Positions 46,278-56,331 are shown, numbered from the stretch's first letter. The stretch is 64,000 nucleotides of DNA from an uncultured Helicobacteraceae bacterium (GCA_934668765.1 CAKUOH010000001.1:1-64000); one strand, 5' to 3'. Numbers and translations are program-made. Notes: generated by a model from the letters alone, not told the origin.

Positions 46278-47246
46278 TTATTTGGGCGCATTTTCGCTTG
46301 CCAAAAAAGACATTATGCCTTTTTGCGCGTGTAGGCGATTTTGCGCTTCCTCAAATACCTTGCTCTCATTAGATTCCATAACCTCATCGCTCACTTCATA
46401 CCCGCGATACGCAGGTAAGCAATGCAAAAAAATCGCATTATCGCCCAATTTCATAATCTCACTATCCACGCAAAATCCTTGAAAATCCCGCACTCGCTTC
46501 TCTTTCTCACTCTCTTGCCCCATAGAAGTCCAAGTATCTGTCGTAATAACATTTGCGCCCTTTGCTGCGGATTTAGCGTCATTTGTAATGATGATTTCCG
46601 CACTATTGTGGCGCGAATCTAGTGCCATATTCACAAACTCCGCCTTTGGCTCATAGCCCTTTGGCGTGGCGATTCGCAACTCAAATCCCAATAGAGATGC
46701 CATAAACAGCCACGAATGCGCCATATTATTGCCATCTCCAATGTAGCACACGATAGGTTTGCGCTGCGATTCTCTCACATTAGCGTAAGGTGCGCTTAAT
46801 CCCAAGCTAATGCCATTTTCAATCATCGTAAGATAGTCCGCAATTAACTGCGTGGGATGAAAATCATCGCTTAATCCATTAATCACAGGCACACGCGAAA
46901 ACTTCGCAAATTCCTCGATTTTAGATTGCTCAAAGGTGCGAATCATCACCATATCAACCATAGAGCTAATCACTCTTGCGCTATCTTTTACGCCCTCGCC
47001 CCTGCTTAATTGAATGTCCTTATTGCTTAAAAAAATCGCATTCCCGCCTAGCTGATATGCGCCCACTTCAAAGCTAATGCGTGTGCGCGTGGAATTTTTC
47101 TCAAAAATCATCGCCAAAGTTTTGTCTTTGAAATACGGCTGGATTCGCACTCCATTTAGGAAGTCATTTTTGATTTCGATGCACTTTTGCAAAATCGCCA
47201 CAATATCGGCTCTAGTGCAATCTTTGAGTGCCAAAAAATGCTTCAT
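46278..47246 (-). CDS. argF: Ornithine carbamoyltransferase
   Basis: 322 residues. Carbamoyl-phosphate site STRTR (52-56), ornithine-site DxxxSMG-like DTWTSMG and HCLPA near the end identify an anabolic OTCase making citrulline for arginine synthesis. A longer frame starts 54 bases earlier, but GGAGG seven bases before 47246 fixes the start. Slightly longer than usual at the C-terminus (ESKVFEEAQNRLHAQKGIM). H. pylori lacks this gene, C. jejuni has it in the same neighbourhood. Confidence 0.95.
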   Translation of the reverse strand: MKHFLALKDCTRADIVAILQKCIEIKNDFLNGVRIQPYFKDKTLAMIFEKNSTRTRISFEVGAYQLGGNAIFLSNKDIQLSRGEGVKDSARVISSMVDMVMIRTFEQSKIEEFAKFSRVPVINGLSDDFHPTQLIADYLTMIENGISLGLSAPYANVRESQRKPIVCYIGDGNNMAHSWLFMASLLGFELRIATPKGYEPKAEFVNMALDSRHNSAEIIITNDAKSAAKGANVITTDTWTSMGQESEKEKRVRDFQGFCVDSEIMKLGDNAIFLHCLPAYRGYEVSDEVMESNESKVFEEAQNRLHAQKGIMSFLASENAPK

Positions 47247-47289
47247 CGTTAATCCTCCCATAAAAACGCGCCATATTTTAAAAACGCGG

Positions 47290-47295
47290 ATTGTA
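47290..47295 (-). promoter_or_regulatory. argF -10 box
   Basis: On the minus strand GGCTACAATCCG carries TACAAT; TTTTAAGCAT is found about 20 bases earlier as the -35 type block. It is 44 bases before the argF start. Confidence 0.5.
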
Positions 47296-47379
47296 GCCAA
47301 ATTTTGCTAAATAATGCTTAAAATCGCTAAATTGGTAATTTTTATTTAATTTTTAGCAAGAATCACGAATCTAAAATCC

Positions 47380-47535
47380 CGTCATTGCGAGATTTTGCGC
47401 ATTGATGTGGATTTACCCGCCCCCTTAATCCCCATCCGTAAGGGAGGGGGAGATTTTGTCATTGCGAAAAAATTTTGCAAAGTAAAATTTTCGTGGCAAT
47501 CTATGCCTATCGTTATTGTTAAGCATAGCGAAACA
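47380..47535. repeat. Composite of family-B and family-A repeats
   Basis: CCGTCATTGCGAG (47380), then TTTACCCGCCCCCTTAATCC and CCGTAAGGGAGGGGGA (family A, 47407-47450), then GTCATTGCGAAAAAATTTTG and CGTGGCAATC...GCGAAACAATCC (family B, 47458-47530). The 438-base gap between argF and the receptor remnant has only this and an AT-rich run with no other gene. Confidence 0.65.
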
Positions 47536-47684
47536 ATCCAAAAAATCTTTAAAATCTCTATATAGAATCCTTTTGCAAATTTATATAAATTTAAATATAA
47601 TTAACGCACTTATTTTCAGCAAAGCAAAATCTACAAATGATGGGGTAATAATATAAAAATAGCAAGGTTAGATTAAGTGTAGCG

Positions 47685-49456
47685 ATGGCATTTGCGCTAT
47701 CACTTCAAAGCTACGCGGTTGCAAATACAAGCGCAAATCAGCCCACGAATCAAGATGCAAATTCAAGCATAGATTCGACAAAAAACCAAATAGGGGGCAA
47801 AACAAGTATTCTAAAAATGCAAATTTGAATTCAATCCATTTAATCAAAATCCCACTTATTCTAGCTCAAAACAAAAGCAATTCCACTGCGAATCAAGCAC
47901 AAGATTCGATAGATTTGCCACAAACCCAATGAATCCTAACCCAAACTTATGATTTAGGACGAATCGAGCGCATAGTAAAATCAGATGCCGATAGCAATCA
48001 ATCCGTTGCCACAATCACAGCACAAGACTTTGAAAATACCGCTTCAAGCAATGTCGCCGAAGCATTGCAATTCACGCAAGGTGTATATTTTGGCGCACCA
48101 AGTGGCAGCAAAGCTGGAGCAGATATAAAGATTCGCGGATTTGGTGGCGATAGAGTGGGGATTTTTATCGATGGGATTCCCACGCACTCAATCTATGATA
48201 GATACACGGATTACGGGATTTTTTGATACTTATGGATTAAGCGAAGTTAGCATCTCCAAAGGCTATGCGTCCCCGCAATATGGTATGAATACGCTAGGTG
48301 GTGCGGTAAATATTATCACTTCAAAGCCGATGGATAAGCTAGAAGCAGGGATTAAATATAGCTTTATCTCTAATAATGAGCATCAAGGTATGGTAAGTCT
48401 TGGGACGAATCTAGGCACATTTTACACACAGGCAAGTTATGGCTACACGCACCGCGATTCATTTCCACTATCTTACAAATATACGCCACAAAACAATCAA
48501 AAGAATTTAGAAAAGCGCAATAGCTATCTTAAAAATCATACTTTGCGATTCAAAGTAGGATTTGAGCCAAATGAAAATCACGAATATTCGCTGAATCTCA
48601 TCTACACGAATCGCAAGGCAGGTGGTATGGGAAGCGATACTACGGCGGATAATAGTCTTTGGACTTGGGGGCGATATAATACTTTGACGCTTTATTTGCT
48701 AGGGCACTCAAAGGTTACGGACGCTTTTAGCATAAATACACGCCTTTTTTATCGGTGGTTTGATAATTTCTTAGAAAATTGGCGACAGATTGATGATAGT
48801 GCTTATGATGACCATAGCGTAGGCGGAATCTTAACCTTTCAATATGACTTTACCAAAGATATAAATTTAAAATTTGGCTTTAATCTCCAAAATGACAATC
48901 ACATAGAAGACAAATTGCGATTTGCGTATTTAAATGGTGGCAATGGCACACCAAATCCGCAAAATCCCCCCTTTAAAATACGGCGATTCGTTGCGCAATA
49001 TAAGCACAAGCATTTTTGCGGAATATGCGCATAGATTTAATGATATGTTTAGACTAATGTTAAGTGCTAATTATGATAGAAATGATATGGTTTATGGAAA
49101 AAAGATAAGTTTAAAAAAGCAAAATAATGGTGGCAATGGCACTTCTCAAATGAGTGGGACTGAAAATAGCTACTACGCAAAAGCACATTTGCAAGGTGGT
49201 AGCGTTCAAGCCATCGTATTTGGCGATTGGAGCGAAAATATCACAAATTGGTTTGTGGAGCTTGGATAGCAAAACAGGCGCGTATTCAAAGAGCAACCAT
49301 ATCTTTTTGGTGGATTTAAAGGCAAATGTGCGTATAATCGATGGACTGCAATTTTCGCTTGGCGCGTATAATATATTTGATTATAATTACTATCTAAACG
49401 CAGGGGAATATATGCCCGGAAGGCGAATTTTTGTAAGTTTGAAGTATAAGTATTAG
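47685..49456 (+). pseudogene. Decayed TonB-dependent outer-membrane receptor
   Basis: Pieces of a siderophore/haem-type receptor in three frames. A signal-like MAFALSLQSYAVA begins at 47685 (no usual start before it), stops at 47826; the plug (LGRIERIVKSDADSNQS, IKIRGFGGDRVGIFIDGIP) is in another frame to a T6 run at 48219-48224, where one extra T shifts the frame; the plug end and barrel (VSISKGYASPQYGMNTLGG) run from 48225 to a C6 run at 48966-48971; then FAEYAHRFNDMF to 49269; the last frame ends in the typical receptor tail (YNIFDYNYYLNAGEYMPGRRIFVSLKYKY region) at 49456. About 590 codons in total, shorter than normal (650-750), so deletions are likely too. Dead gene. Confidence 0.85.
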
Positions 49457-49482
49457 GATTTTATGGCGATTTGCGTGAGATT

Positions 49483-49576
49483 TTACCCACCCCCTTAATC
49501 CCCCCCTCCGCAAGGGAGGGGGAATCTTTGGACTGCCACGATGTTGCTAACGCAAATTTTTGCAATGATGGCAGGT
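49483..49576. repeat. Family-A plus family-B composite
   Basis: TTACCCACCCCCTTAATCC and CTCCGCAAGGGAGGGGGA (49483-49522), then GGACTGCCACGATG and TTTGCAATGATGGCA (family B, 49530-49576), just after the receptor remnant. Confidence 0.65.
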
Positions 49577-49614
49577 TAAATGCTCCACATTTTGATTAAC
49601 AATCATTTTTTTGC

Positions 49615-49620
49615 TACAAT
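49615..49620 (+). promoter_or_regulatory. fadL-type gene -10 box
   Basis: TTGCTACAATTATC carries TACAAT 45 bases before the ATG at 49665. Confidence 0.45.
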
Positions 49621-49664
49621 TATCAACTTTTTTGATTTTTTGCAAAAGGTGCGATTTTAAAAGT

Positions 49665-51986
49665 ATGATTCGAGTGGCTCTTGTGATACTAGCTTTATTG
49701 TCAGCGCAAGTTTGCGCTTCTGGATTTAAGATAAATGAGCAAAGTCTGCGCTCTATTGCTTTAAGCAGTGCTTATGTCGCGGCGGCTTATGGAGCAGATT
49801 CTAGCTATTTTAATCCCGCGAATATGGGCTTTTTGGATGGGATTCGCAAGGATAAGCACGATTTGGAGGTGAGTTTAACGGCGATTTATATCCCCGGCTT
49901 TAAATTTACCACCGATACGCGCACCAAGCAAATCGGGGAGGGTAGCATAAATTGGGGGCTAACTTCAAGCACACTTATGGGGCAACTACAAAGCGATGGC
50001 ACTATGAATCCGCCTGTGAATGACACGGTGGCGGCGATTGCGAAGTTTTTTGGCATTGACGGACTTGATACACTAAAAAATCCCATTGTCGTGCAGCACG
50101 CCGTCCCAAATCAGCACGGGGCGTTTGGCTATGATACAAATGGTGCAAATGTCGATGGTAGCGCAGATACGACTATTTTTCCCGTGCCAAAGCTATTTTA
50201 TAAAAGCGAGAGTTTTTTAAACTACGGCGGAGGTGGATTCAACGCTGGACTTGCATTTACCGCGCCTAGCGGATTGGCTATGACTTGGAATGGCGAAGCT
50301 GGGGATTTTCTAAAAGATGTGATGATAGCCATTTTAGAGCTAAGCCCTGCGATTTCTTATCAATTCCGCGAAATTATTTCTATCGGCTTTTCTCCGCGAA
50401 TCCTATATGGAATGGGCAATTTTAACAACACCGTTTATGTCCCACTGCAAGGCGATGTGATATTAAAATTGCAGGATTTTGAGTCAATCCCTGACGCGCT
50501 AATCCCGCCTGTGATGAAAGAGTTAATTGACAATATAAACAACGCCCAAAATATGGCTGGATTCGCGGGATTTTTCACAGGTGGCGGAGCTGCGTGGAAT
50601 AATAGAGAGCGATATTATACGCCCACGCTTTTTAGCCCCGAGCGGTGGTTTGGAATCCCGCCACCTGAGTATATGGGAGATTATAAAAATATTGCATCGT
50701 ATAATAAAAAAGTGCGTGAAGCAAATGCGATAATGAAAGCAAATTGGAATCATTACCAAAATGAGTGGGCAAATGGCAATTTAAGCTGGAAATACAACAA
50801 CCAAACTTGCGTGAATGAAGATACGATTTGTTTGCCCACAGGATTTAATCCTGTGCCTTATAGCACTTATAAAACAACTTTGCCAAACGGCATAGAAGCC
50901 ACAGGATTTAAAAATGTAAATGGCGTGAATTATTGTATAAGCAATGGATATAGCTATGCTTGGTTTTTTGGCTGTCAAAATATGAACTACAGCGAATTAG
51001 ATAAAGTTAAAGCTAAACACGGACATAAAGGCGATTTGTATGTGAATTGCTACACGGGGACATTTTATAATTTTGATGGCTCGTTACAAACTACAAATCC
51101 CGGACCTTGTAGCTATCCAAAACCGACTGAGACGGACGCCGATGGTGCGCCACGCGGATATAACTATCTCTGGGGTGCAAAAGAAGTCGCAAATGCCTTT
51201 GGTATGGGTAATATGGATATAAAAACGATTTTGCAGGGCTCTACAAAAGTCGAGCAAAAAAGCAATGGCGCGGATTTGGCATTTGGCTACCGCGCTGGGA
51301 TAACATATCGCCCCATAAATACCAAAAACTACACGCTTACGGCAAGTGTGGTGTTTGATTCGCCTATAAAGTTTAAATTTAAGGGTAAATTAGACGCTGA
51401 TACCTACATAGGCGACCCCATTGGCGATGTGAATATGAAAGCGGATTTAGCCCTTGAGACGCAACTCCCCGCACAACTAAAAGTAGGCGTAGCGCAACGA
51501 ATCTACAATCTAACCATCGAATTTGTCTATGAAAAAATCTGGTGGAGTGGCGGGAAAAAATTTGATTTTAGTTTTAGCAATCCCACATTTACCGCACTTG
51601 ACCCCGATAGCCTTGTCGCCCAAATCATAAAAGCGGGGAAAATCGATAGTATGATGAATATGGCAAACTATAACGCAGTGGCGATGGGCAATGGCTGGAA
51701 GGACACAAACGCATACCGCTTGGGATTTACATATCGAATGGATAATGGAATCACTATGATGTGGAGCGTAGCGTATGATGAAAGCCCCGTCCCGCAAGAG
51801 CAAATCGGTATCCCCGATAGCACCGCATATATCGTAGGTGGCGGCATAAACTTCCCCGTTACAGAAAATCTATCGCTTGGCGCAAGTGCAACAATGTATC
51901 TAAAAGACGGCTCAAAGAGTATTTATCAATCAGGCGATTTGGGAAGATTGATATTAGCGAATCTATCAATGGGATATTCGTTTTAG
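49665..51986 (+). CDS. Very long FadL/OmpP1-family outer-membrane protein
   Basis: 773 residues, against about 430-590 for the usual members. Signal peptide MIRVALVILALLSAQVCA, then the conserved FadL N-terminus GFKINEQSLRSIALSSAYVAAAYGADSSYFNPANMGFL, with the hatch-like SxxxFNPA motif, and C-terminal beta strands ending SMGYSF (terminal aromatic). A segment of about 250 residues (about 300-520), rich in Tyr, Asn, Trp and Cys (CVNEDTICLPTG, YCISNGYSYAWFFGCQN), has no equivalent in short FadLs and may be an external loop domain. FadLs import hydrophobic compounds. The start lacks a close ribosome site. A decayed receptor lies upstream. Confidence 0.82.
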   Translation: MIRVALVILALLSAQVCASGFKINEQSLRSIALSSAYVAAAYGADSSYFNPANMGFLDGIRKDKHDLEVSLTAIYIPGFKFTTDTRTKQIGEGSINWGLTSSTLMGQLQSDGTMNPPVNDTVAAIAKFFGIDGLDTLKNPIVVQHAVPNQHGAFGYDTNGANVDGSADTTIFPVPKLFYKSESFLNYGGGGFNAGLAFTAPSGLAMTWNGEAGDFLKDVMIAILELSPAISYQFREIISIGFSPRILYGMGNFNNTVYVPLQGDVILKLQDFESIPDALIPPVMKELIDNINNAQNMAGFAGFFTGGGAAWNNRERYYTPTLFSPERWFGIPPPEYMGDYKNIASYNKKVREANAIMKANWNHYQNEWANGNLSWKYNNQTCVNEDTICLPTGFNPVPYSTYKTTLPNGIEATGFKNVNGVNYCISNGYSYAWFFGCQNMNYSELDKVKAKHGHKGDLYVNCYTGTFYNFDGSLQTTNPGPCSYPKPTETDADGAPRGYNYLWGAKEVANAFGMGNMDIKTILQGSTKVEQKSNGADLAFGYRAGITYRPINTKNYTLTASVVFDSPIKFKFKGKLDADTYIGDPIGDVNMKADLALETQLPAQLKVGVAQRIYNLTIEFVYEKIWWSGGKKFDFSFSNPTFTALDPDSLVAQIIKAGKIDSMMNMANYNAVAMGNGWKDTNAYRLGFTYRMDNGITMMWSVAYDESPVPQEQIGIPDSTAYIVGGGINFPVTENLSLGASATMYLKDGSKSIYQSGDLGRLILANLSMGYSF

Positions 51987-51989
51987 CGA

Positions 51990-52010
51990 CAATTTGTATT
52001 TGGGTATGCG
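51990..52010 (+). repeat. Post-gene short repeat, copy after fadL
   Basis: CAATTTGTATTTGGGTATGCG begins 4 bases after the stop, matching the word after eno (15475) and, without its end, the one after htrA. Confidence 0.5.
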
Positions 52011-52066
52011 AATTGTGTTCGTGGTGCGAATCTACTACGAATTTAACGCAAATATAAAACAAAAAT

Positions 52067-52192
52067 TCCCCCTCCCTTGTGCGTGGTAACGCCACGCTTT
52101 CCCCCTCCCTTGCGGATGGGGATTAAGGGGGTGGGTAAATTTTGGATTGCTTCGTTCGTTTCACTCACTCGCAATGACAGGGATTCTTGTAA
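52067..52192. repeat. Family-A plus family-B composite
   Basis: TTCCCCCTCCCTTG with GCGTGGTAACGCCACGC, then CCCCCTCCCTTGCGGATGGG and AAGGGGGTGGGT form a family-A copy; GGATTGCTTCGTTCG and CTCGCAATGACAG a family-B copy directly after it. The 347-base gap before the peptidase gene otherwise holds an AT-rich promoter region. Confidence 0.65.
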
Positions 52193-52299
52193 TGACGAAA
52201 AATTTAAGATTCACGCGAATCTAACGCGCCACAATATGCCATTATAAATTTTTCTAAAAATTTTCGCATTTTAAAGCCTAAATTTAACACAAATTTTCA

Positions 52300-52305
52300 T
52301 ACAAT
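52300..52305 (+). promoter_or_regulatory. -10 box of the M23 peptidase-minC-lpxC cluster
   Basis: TTCATACAATACG carries TACAAT 29 bases before the ATG at 52334. Confidence 0.45.
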
Positions 52306-52333
52306 ACGAAAATTTTTTAAAATGGGAAATAAT

Positions 52334-53728
52334 ATGGCAGATTCAAAGCGATTTGTAAAAAAATTTATTAAAGGCAATCTTACATTTTTGTTTGTGGCGA
52401 TTTTGATTGCGTGGGGTGCGTGGTTTGTCGCCACTTCGCCACATTTTGAGCGCACACCGCCAAACATTGAGACGCCAAATATGAGCTATTATAATCTAAA
52501 ATGGGACATTCCTATCGCTATTAGCGATGAGAGCGGAATTCGCAGTTATCAAGTCGCGCTTGTTACAAAGGATAGCGAAAAAATTTTACTAAATCGCAAA
52601 GGTTCTAGCAAAAAGGAAGTGCGATTTAATCTCCCAATTCCCAAAATAAATATCAAGCAGGGCGACAAACTCACATACAAAATCACAGCGCGAGATTCAA
52701 GCAACTATGGCTTTTTTATGGGCAATGAGAGTGAAAAAATCCTTGAAATCGCCGTAGATACGCAACTACCGCAGATTAACATTATCCAAATGAGCAATGT
52801 CATAATCAAAGGTGGCGCGGCTGCGGTGGTTTTCTATGCAGATGACGATGCGATTGCCAATATTTCACTTACAAATGGCTATCAAAGTTTTGTCGCCTTC
52901 CCATTTCACAAGCCAAATTATTATCTTGGCATAATCCCGTGGTATATCCACAATCCGCAGTTTAAAGGTGCGATAGTCGCGCAGGATAAGGCGGGGAATA
53001 CAAGGCGATTTTCAATAAATTTTATGCGCTACAATCGCAATTACCGCATTAGCAATCTCCCGCTAAAACAAGCATTTATCGATGGTAAAATCACTGAGAT
53101 TATTGAAAATGAAAATCTCCGCACAATCGATAGCTTTGAAAATGAGATTGCGAAGTTTCGCTATGTCAATGAGGGGATTCGCGCCAAAGATTCGAGTAAA
53201 ATCGCACACAAGATTCTAAACACAGAGCGCGAAGTGGAGGGCTTTGAGACTTTTAAACCTACAAATAACGCAAGAGTCGTGGGGCTTTTTGGCGATTATC
53301 GTAAATTTAGCTTTAATCGCGTAGATGCGGGTGAATCTCACCACTTGGGCGTGGATTTGGCGGGGCTAAAAAATATGCCTGTGATTACATCAAATGATGG
53401 CGTGGTGGTGCTTAGCGAGGAGCTTGGGATTCACGGCAATGCGGTGATTATCGAGCACGGGTTTGGCGTGGCGAGCTTGTATGCGCATTTAAGCGAATCT
53501 CTTGTCAAAGAGGGCGATATTGTGAAAAAAGGCGATATTATCGCAAAGACGGGCGCAAGCGGACTAGCATTTGGCGACCATTTGCATTTTAGTGTGCTAA
53601 TTCAGGGTGTGCCTAGCATTAGTAATGAGTGGATGGATAGCAGGTGGCTAAAAACGCACATAAATGACATCATAAAAAGCGCGAAGGAGATTATAGATAG
53701 CAACAATGCAAGTGATACAGCAGCGTAA
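52334..53728 (+). CDS. Membrane-anchored M23 (LytM-type) metallopeptidase
   Basis: 464 residues. One N-terminal membrane helix (NLTFLFVAILIAWGAWFVA) anchors it; residues 50-200 form beta-rich Ig-like parts; the C-terminal LytM domain has the zinc motifs HHLGVDL (H-x3-D) and HLHF (HxH) and intermediate IEHGFGVASLYAHL. It cuts peptide cross-links in murein and in Helicobacter such enzymes shape the helical cell. It has the position of H. pylori HP1054, before minC and lpxC. The ATG at 52334 has GGGA seven bases before; one four codons earlier has none. minC overlaps its last 23 bases. Confidence 0.88.
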   Translation: MADSKRFVKKFIKGNLTFLFVAILIAWGAWFVATSPHFERTPPNIETPNMSYYNLKWDIPIAISDESGIRSYQVALVTKDSEKILLNRKGSSKKEVRFNLPIPKINIKQGDKLTYKITARDSSNYGFFMGNESEKILEIAVDTQLPQINIIQMSNVIIKGGAAAVVFYADDDAIANISLTNGYQSFVAFPFHKPNYYLGIIPWYIHNPQFKGAIVAQDKAGNTRRFSINFMRYNRNYRISNLPLKQAFIDGKITEIIENENLRTIDSFENEIAKFRYVNEGIRAKDSSKIAHKILNTEREVEGFETFKPTNNARVVGLFGDYRKFSFNRVDAGESHHLGVDLAGLKNMPVITSNDGVVVLSEELGIHGNAVIIEHGFGVASLYAHLSESLVKEGDIVKKGDIIAKTGASGLAFGDHLHFSVLIQGVPSISNEWMDSRWLKTHINDIIKSAKEIIDSNNASDTAA

Positions 53729-54380
53729 TTTACAAGTTTTTTTCGTCCCAAAAGATAGCAATTTTGATGAGCTGGAGCGATTCATCGCCAAAAATAAGGC
53801 AATGCTAAAATTATACTTGCTAATTATAGAAGATCTTACGCCACAGCTAAAAGACTTGCTAGAACAATGCGAGATAGATTATATCAAGCCTAAAAATCAG
53901 CATTTTGGGAAAAAGAGCTTGATTGACAAAAATATCAATGATTTGAAAAGAAATTTGGATTTGATTGCAAAAGATTCAAATGCAAATAAAACAAATCAAA
54001 GCCCAAATCGCGTGGATTTAAGTGTGAATCAAACGAATCAAAGCGCAGATTTAAGCCAAACAAATCTATCCCAAATCAAAACGCAAGTTTTTACCGAGCT
54101 AATCCGCAGTGGCAAGGAAATATCAAGTGAAAGCGATATAATCGTCTTTAATCGCGTAAATTCTGGCGCAAATATCAAAAGTTCCAAAAATGTCTTTGTC
54201 TTTGGCAAATGCGATGGGAATATCGATTGCAGGGGCGATTATATGGTGCTATCTAAAATTACTAAGGGCAAAATTCTTTTTAAAGGACTTGCAATCACGC
54301 CAAATATGCTAAAATACAAGCTAAATCTCATCACAAAAGACCATATCGGGTTAAAGATTGATGATATTTTGTCGCTTTAG
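53706..54380 (+). CDS. minC: Septum-site determining protein MinC
   Basis: 224 residues. The N-terminal domain (residues 1-80, VIQQRNLQVFFVPKDSNFDEL) is the FtsZ-disrupting part; a Asn/Gln/Ser-rich linker (about 95-125) follows; the C-terminal beta-helix has LIRSGKEISSESDIIVFNRVNSGANI and KNVFVFGKCDGN, which bind MinD and the membrane. The start overlaps the M23 gene. minD is elsewhere. Order matches HP1054-HP1053-HP1052. Confidence 0.88.
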   Translation: MQVIQQRNLQVFFVPKDSNFDELERFIAKNKAMLKLYLLIIEDLTPQLKDLLEQCEIDYIKPKNQHFGKKSLIDKNINDLKRNLDLIAKDSNANKTNQSPNRVDLSVNQTNQSADLSQTNLSQIKTQVFTELIRSGKEISSESDIIVFNRVNSGANIKSSKNVFVFGKCDGNIDCRGDYMVLSKITKGKILFKGLAITPNMLKYKLNLITKDHIGLKIDDILSL

Positions 54381-54425
54381 ATTCGTAGTAATTTGGCACA
54401 AAAACGCATTTAGAAAGGAAAAAAT

Positions 54426-55328
54426 ATGAAACAACGAAGCACTAAAAAACCCGTAGAGTTAGTAGGAATCGGACTGCATAAGGGCGTAAGCGTGAAAATG
54501 ATTTTAGAGCCACTTGGCGAAAACTGCGGGATTGTCTTTTATCGCAATGACTTGGGCGTGAGTATCCCACTCAAAACAGATAATGTCATCGATACGACTT
54601 TAGCCACGGTGCTAGGCGTTGGCGCGGAAAACCCAGAAGCAAAAGTCTCCACAATCGAGCATTTATTAAGTGCGATTTATGCCTATGGCATCGATAATTT
54701 GCGCGTAGTGCTCGATAATGAGGAAGTGCCGATAATGGATGGCAGTGCGATTGGGTATTGTATGCTTTTGGAGGAAGCGGGGATTTTAGTGCAAGACGCG
54801 CCAAAAAAAGCACTTGCCATTAAAAAGCCTATTGAAGTCAAAGATGGTGAAAAGTTCGTGCGCGTAGAGCCTAGCAAGGATAGCGTTTTTGATTTTACCA
54901 TTGATTTTAATCACGCTTCTATAAAAACACAGCATTATAAATTCGAGTATTCGCCACAAAAATATAAAGATGAAATCGCCCGTGCGCGGACTTTTGGCTT
55001 TCTACAAGAGGTGAATTACCTGCGCTCCATTGGACTTGCAAAGGGTGGCAATCTTTCAAACTGCATTGTGCTTGATGAAAGCGGGATTTTAAATAAAGAG
55101 GGTTTGCGCTATAAAGAGGAATTTGTCCGCCACAAGATTTTAGATGCCATAGGCGATATGAGTGTGCTTGGAATGCCTATCATTGGGACTTATGTAAGCT
55201 TTGCAGGAAGCCACAAGCTAAATCACTTTTTGACACAAAAGATTTTAGCAGATAGCAAAGCTTATGAAATCGTGGAATTGCCAAGCAATGCGCAAAATTT
55301 TGAATTTGCGATAGCAGATACAGAATAA
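54426..55328 (+). CDS. lpxC: UDP-3-O-acyl-N-acetylglucosamine deacetylase
   Basis: 300 residues, usual size. First committed step of lipid A synthesis. Zinc ligands His79 (TIEHLLSA) and the later HKILDAIGD (His and Asp) plus the general-acid His in AGSHKLNH are visible; the start [19 protein letters not shown] is typical. AAAGGA precedes the ATG. Third gene of the peptidase-minC-lpxC cluster. Confidence 0.97.
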   Translation: MKQRSTKKPVELVGIGLHKGVSVKMILEPLGENCGIVFYRNDLGVSIPLKTDNVIDTTLATVLGVGAENPEAKVSTIEHLLSAIYAYGIDNLRVVLDNEEVPIMDGSAIGYCMLLEEAGILVQDAPKKALAIKKPIEVKDGEKFVRVEPSKDSVFDFTIDFNHASIKTQHYKFEYSPQKYKDEIARARTFGFLQEVNYLRSIGLAKGGNLSNCIVLDESGILNKEGLRYKEEFVRHKILDAIGDMSVLGMPIIGTYVSFAGSHKLNHFLTQKILADSKAYEIVELPSNAQNFEFAIADTE

Positions 55329-55392
55329 ATCTTAGTCAACATTGCCAAATAAGCCTTTACTTGATGTGGCAATCCACACCTTATTTGCCATT

Positions 55393-56331
55393 ATGAAATT
55401 TACCAAAAATACCCTAAATATCGCCGCATTATTAAAGATAAAAGGCATCGGCAATGCGTGGATTATGAAGCATTTTCAGGTAGATTCAAGCGAAGCAGAG
55501 ATTATAGAGCGTTTAGCGCAAAAATATCAAAACATAGAATCGCTATTTTATGAATGCAAAATCGCAGTAGAAAATGAATTTGATTCTCTAGAAAACTACG
55601 CAGATGGCATTATTGCCTTTTGTGATGATGGATTCCCCACATATAGCGCGAAAATCAAAGATAGCGACAAGCCTATTTTACTAACATACAAGGGCGATTT
55701 GGAATTGCTGACTAAAAATTTATTAAAAATCGCAGTTATCGGACTTCTCAATCCTTGCGACAAAATCAAAGAGTTGGAGGAAAAAATATTAGATTCAATG
55801 CAAGATGCCGTAATCGTAAGCGGACTAGCCAAAGGTTGCGATGAAATTGCCCATAGATTCGCACTTAAAAAAGGCAAAGCAACAATCGCCATTTTGCCAA
55901 GCACTTTGCGAAATATCCTACCTAGCGCAAACCGCGAACTTGCACAAGAAATCGCCCTAAATGGCGGACTGCTAATTAGCGAATATATCACAGAGTGCGA
56001 CAATCCACGATTTGACTTGCCACAAAGATACATAGAGCGCGATAGATTGCAGGCTCTATTTAGCGATGCAGTGTGCTTGGTGGCAAGTTTTAGCGGTATT
56101 GATAGCAAAAAGGATAAGAGCAAGGATTCAGGCGCACGCCACGCACTAGGCAAAGCAAAAGAGTGGGGCATAGCGCGAATTGCACCGCGTGGCAGTGAAA
56201 ATGATGAGCGATTTAATCTAAATAGGGAGATTTTGTGCGACAAAGAATCCTCCGCAATCGAAATCAATGCAGGAAATATAAAGGGCATATTAGAGCGAAT
56301 TAGGCAATCAAAAATGCGTAGTTTGTGTTAG
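55393..56331 (+). CDS. DprA/Smf-like Rossmann protein (divergent)
   Basis: 312 residues from the ATG at 55393; an earlier in-frame TTG at 55342 is possible, and neither has a good ribosome site. An N-terminal HhH-like segment (ALLKIKGIGNAWIMKHF) precedes a Rossmann domain with IVSGLAKGCDEIAHRFAL, TIAILPSTLRNILPSANRELAQEI and NGGLLISEYIT, the DprA pattern. Two usual DprA features differ: the strand that reads IVGTRxxS is IGLLNPCDK, and the FPxRNR motif is LPQRYIERDRL. DprA loads RecA on incoming single strands during transformation; this protein may be a second, specialised member or a defence-type homologue. Confidence 0.72.
   Translation: MKFTKNTLNIAALLKIKGIGNAWIMKHFQVDSSEAEIIERLAQKYQNIESLFYECKIAVENEFDSLENYADGIIAFCDDGFPTYSAKIKDSDKPILLTYKGDLELLTKNLLKIAVIGLLNPCDKIKELEEKILDSMQDAVIVSGLAKGCDEIAHRFALKKGKATIAILPSTLRNILPSANRELAQEIALNGGLLISEYITECDNPRFDLPQRYIERDRLQALFSDAVCLVASFSGIDSKKDKSKDSGARHALGKAKEWGIARIAPRGSENDERFNLNREILCDKESSAIEINAGNIKGILERIRQSKMRSLC

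Noticed and set aside
48141..49034. Separate gene for a receptor fragment
   Set aside because: It is the middle of one decayed TonB-dependent receptor whose other pieces lie in other frames on both sides.
55596..56288. 230-codon minus-strand frame over the DprA-like gene
   Set aside because: Ser/Leu/Ile-rich shadow without ribosome site; the plus-strand frame has clear family motifs.
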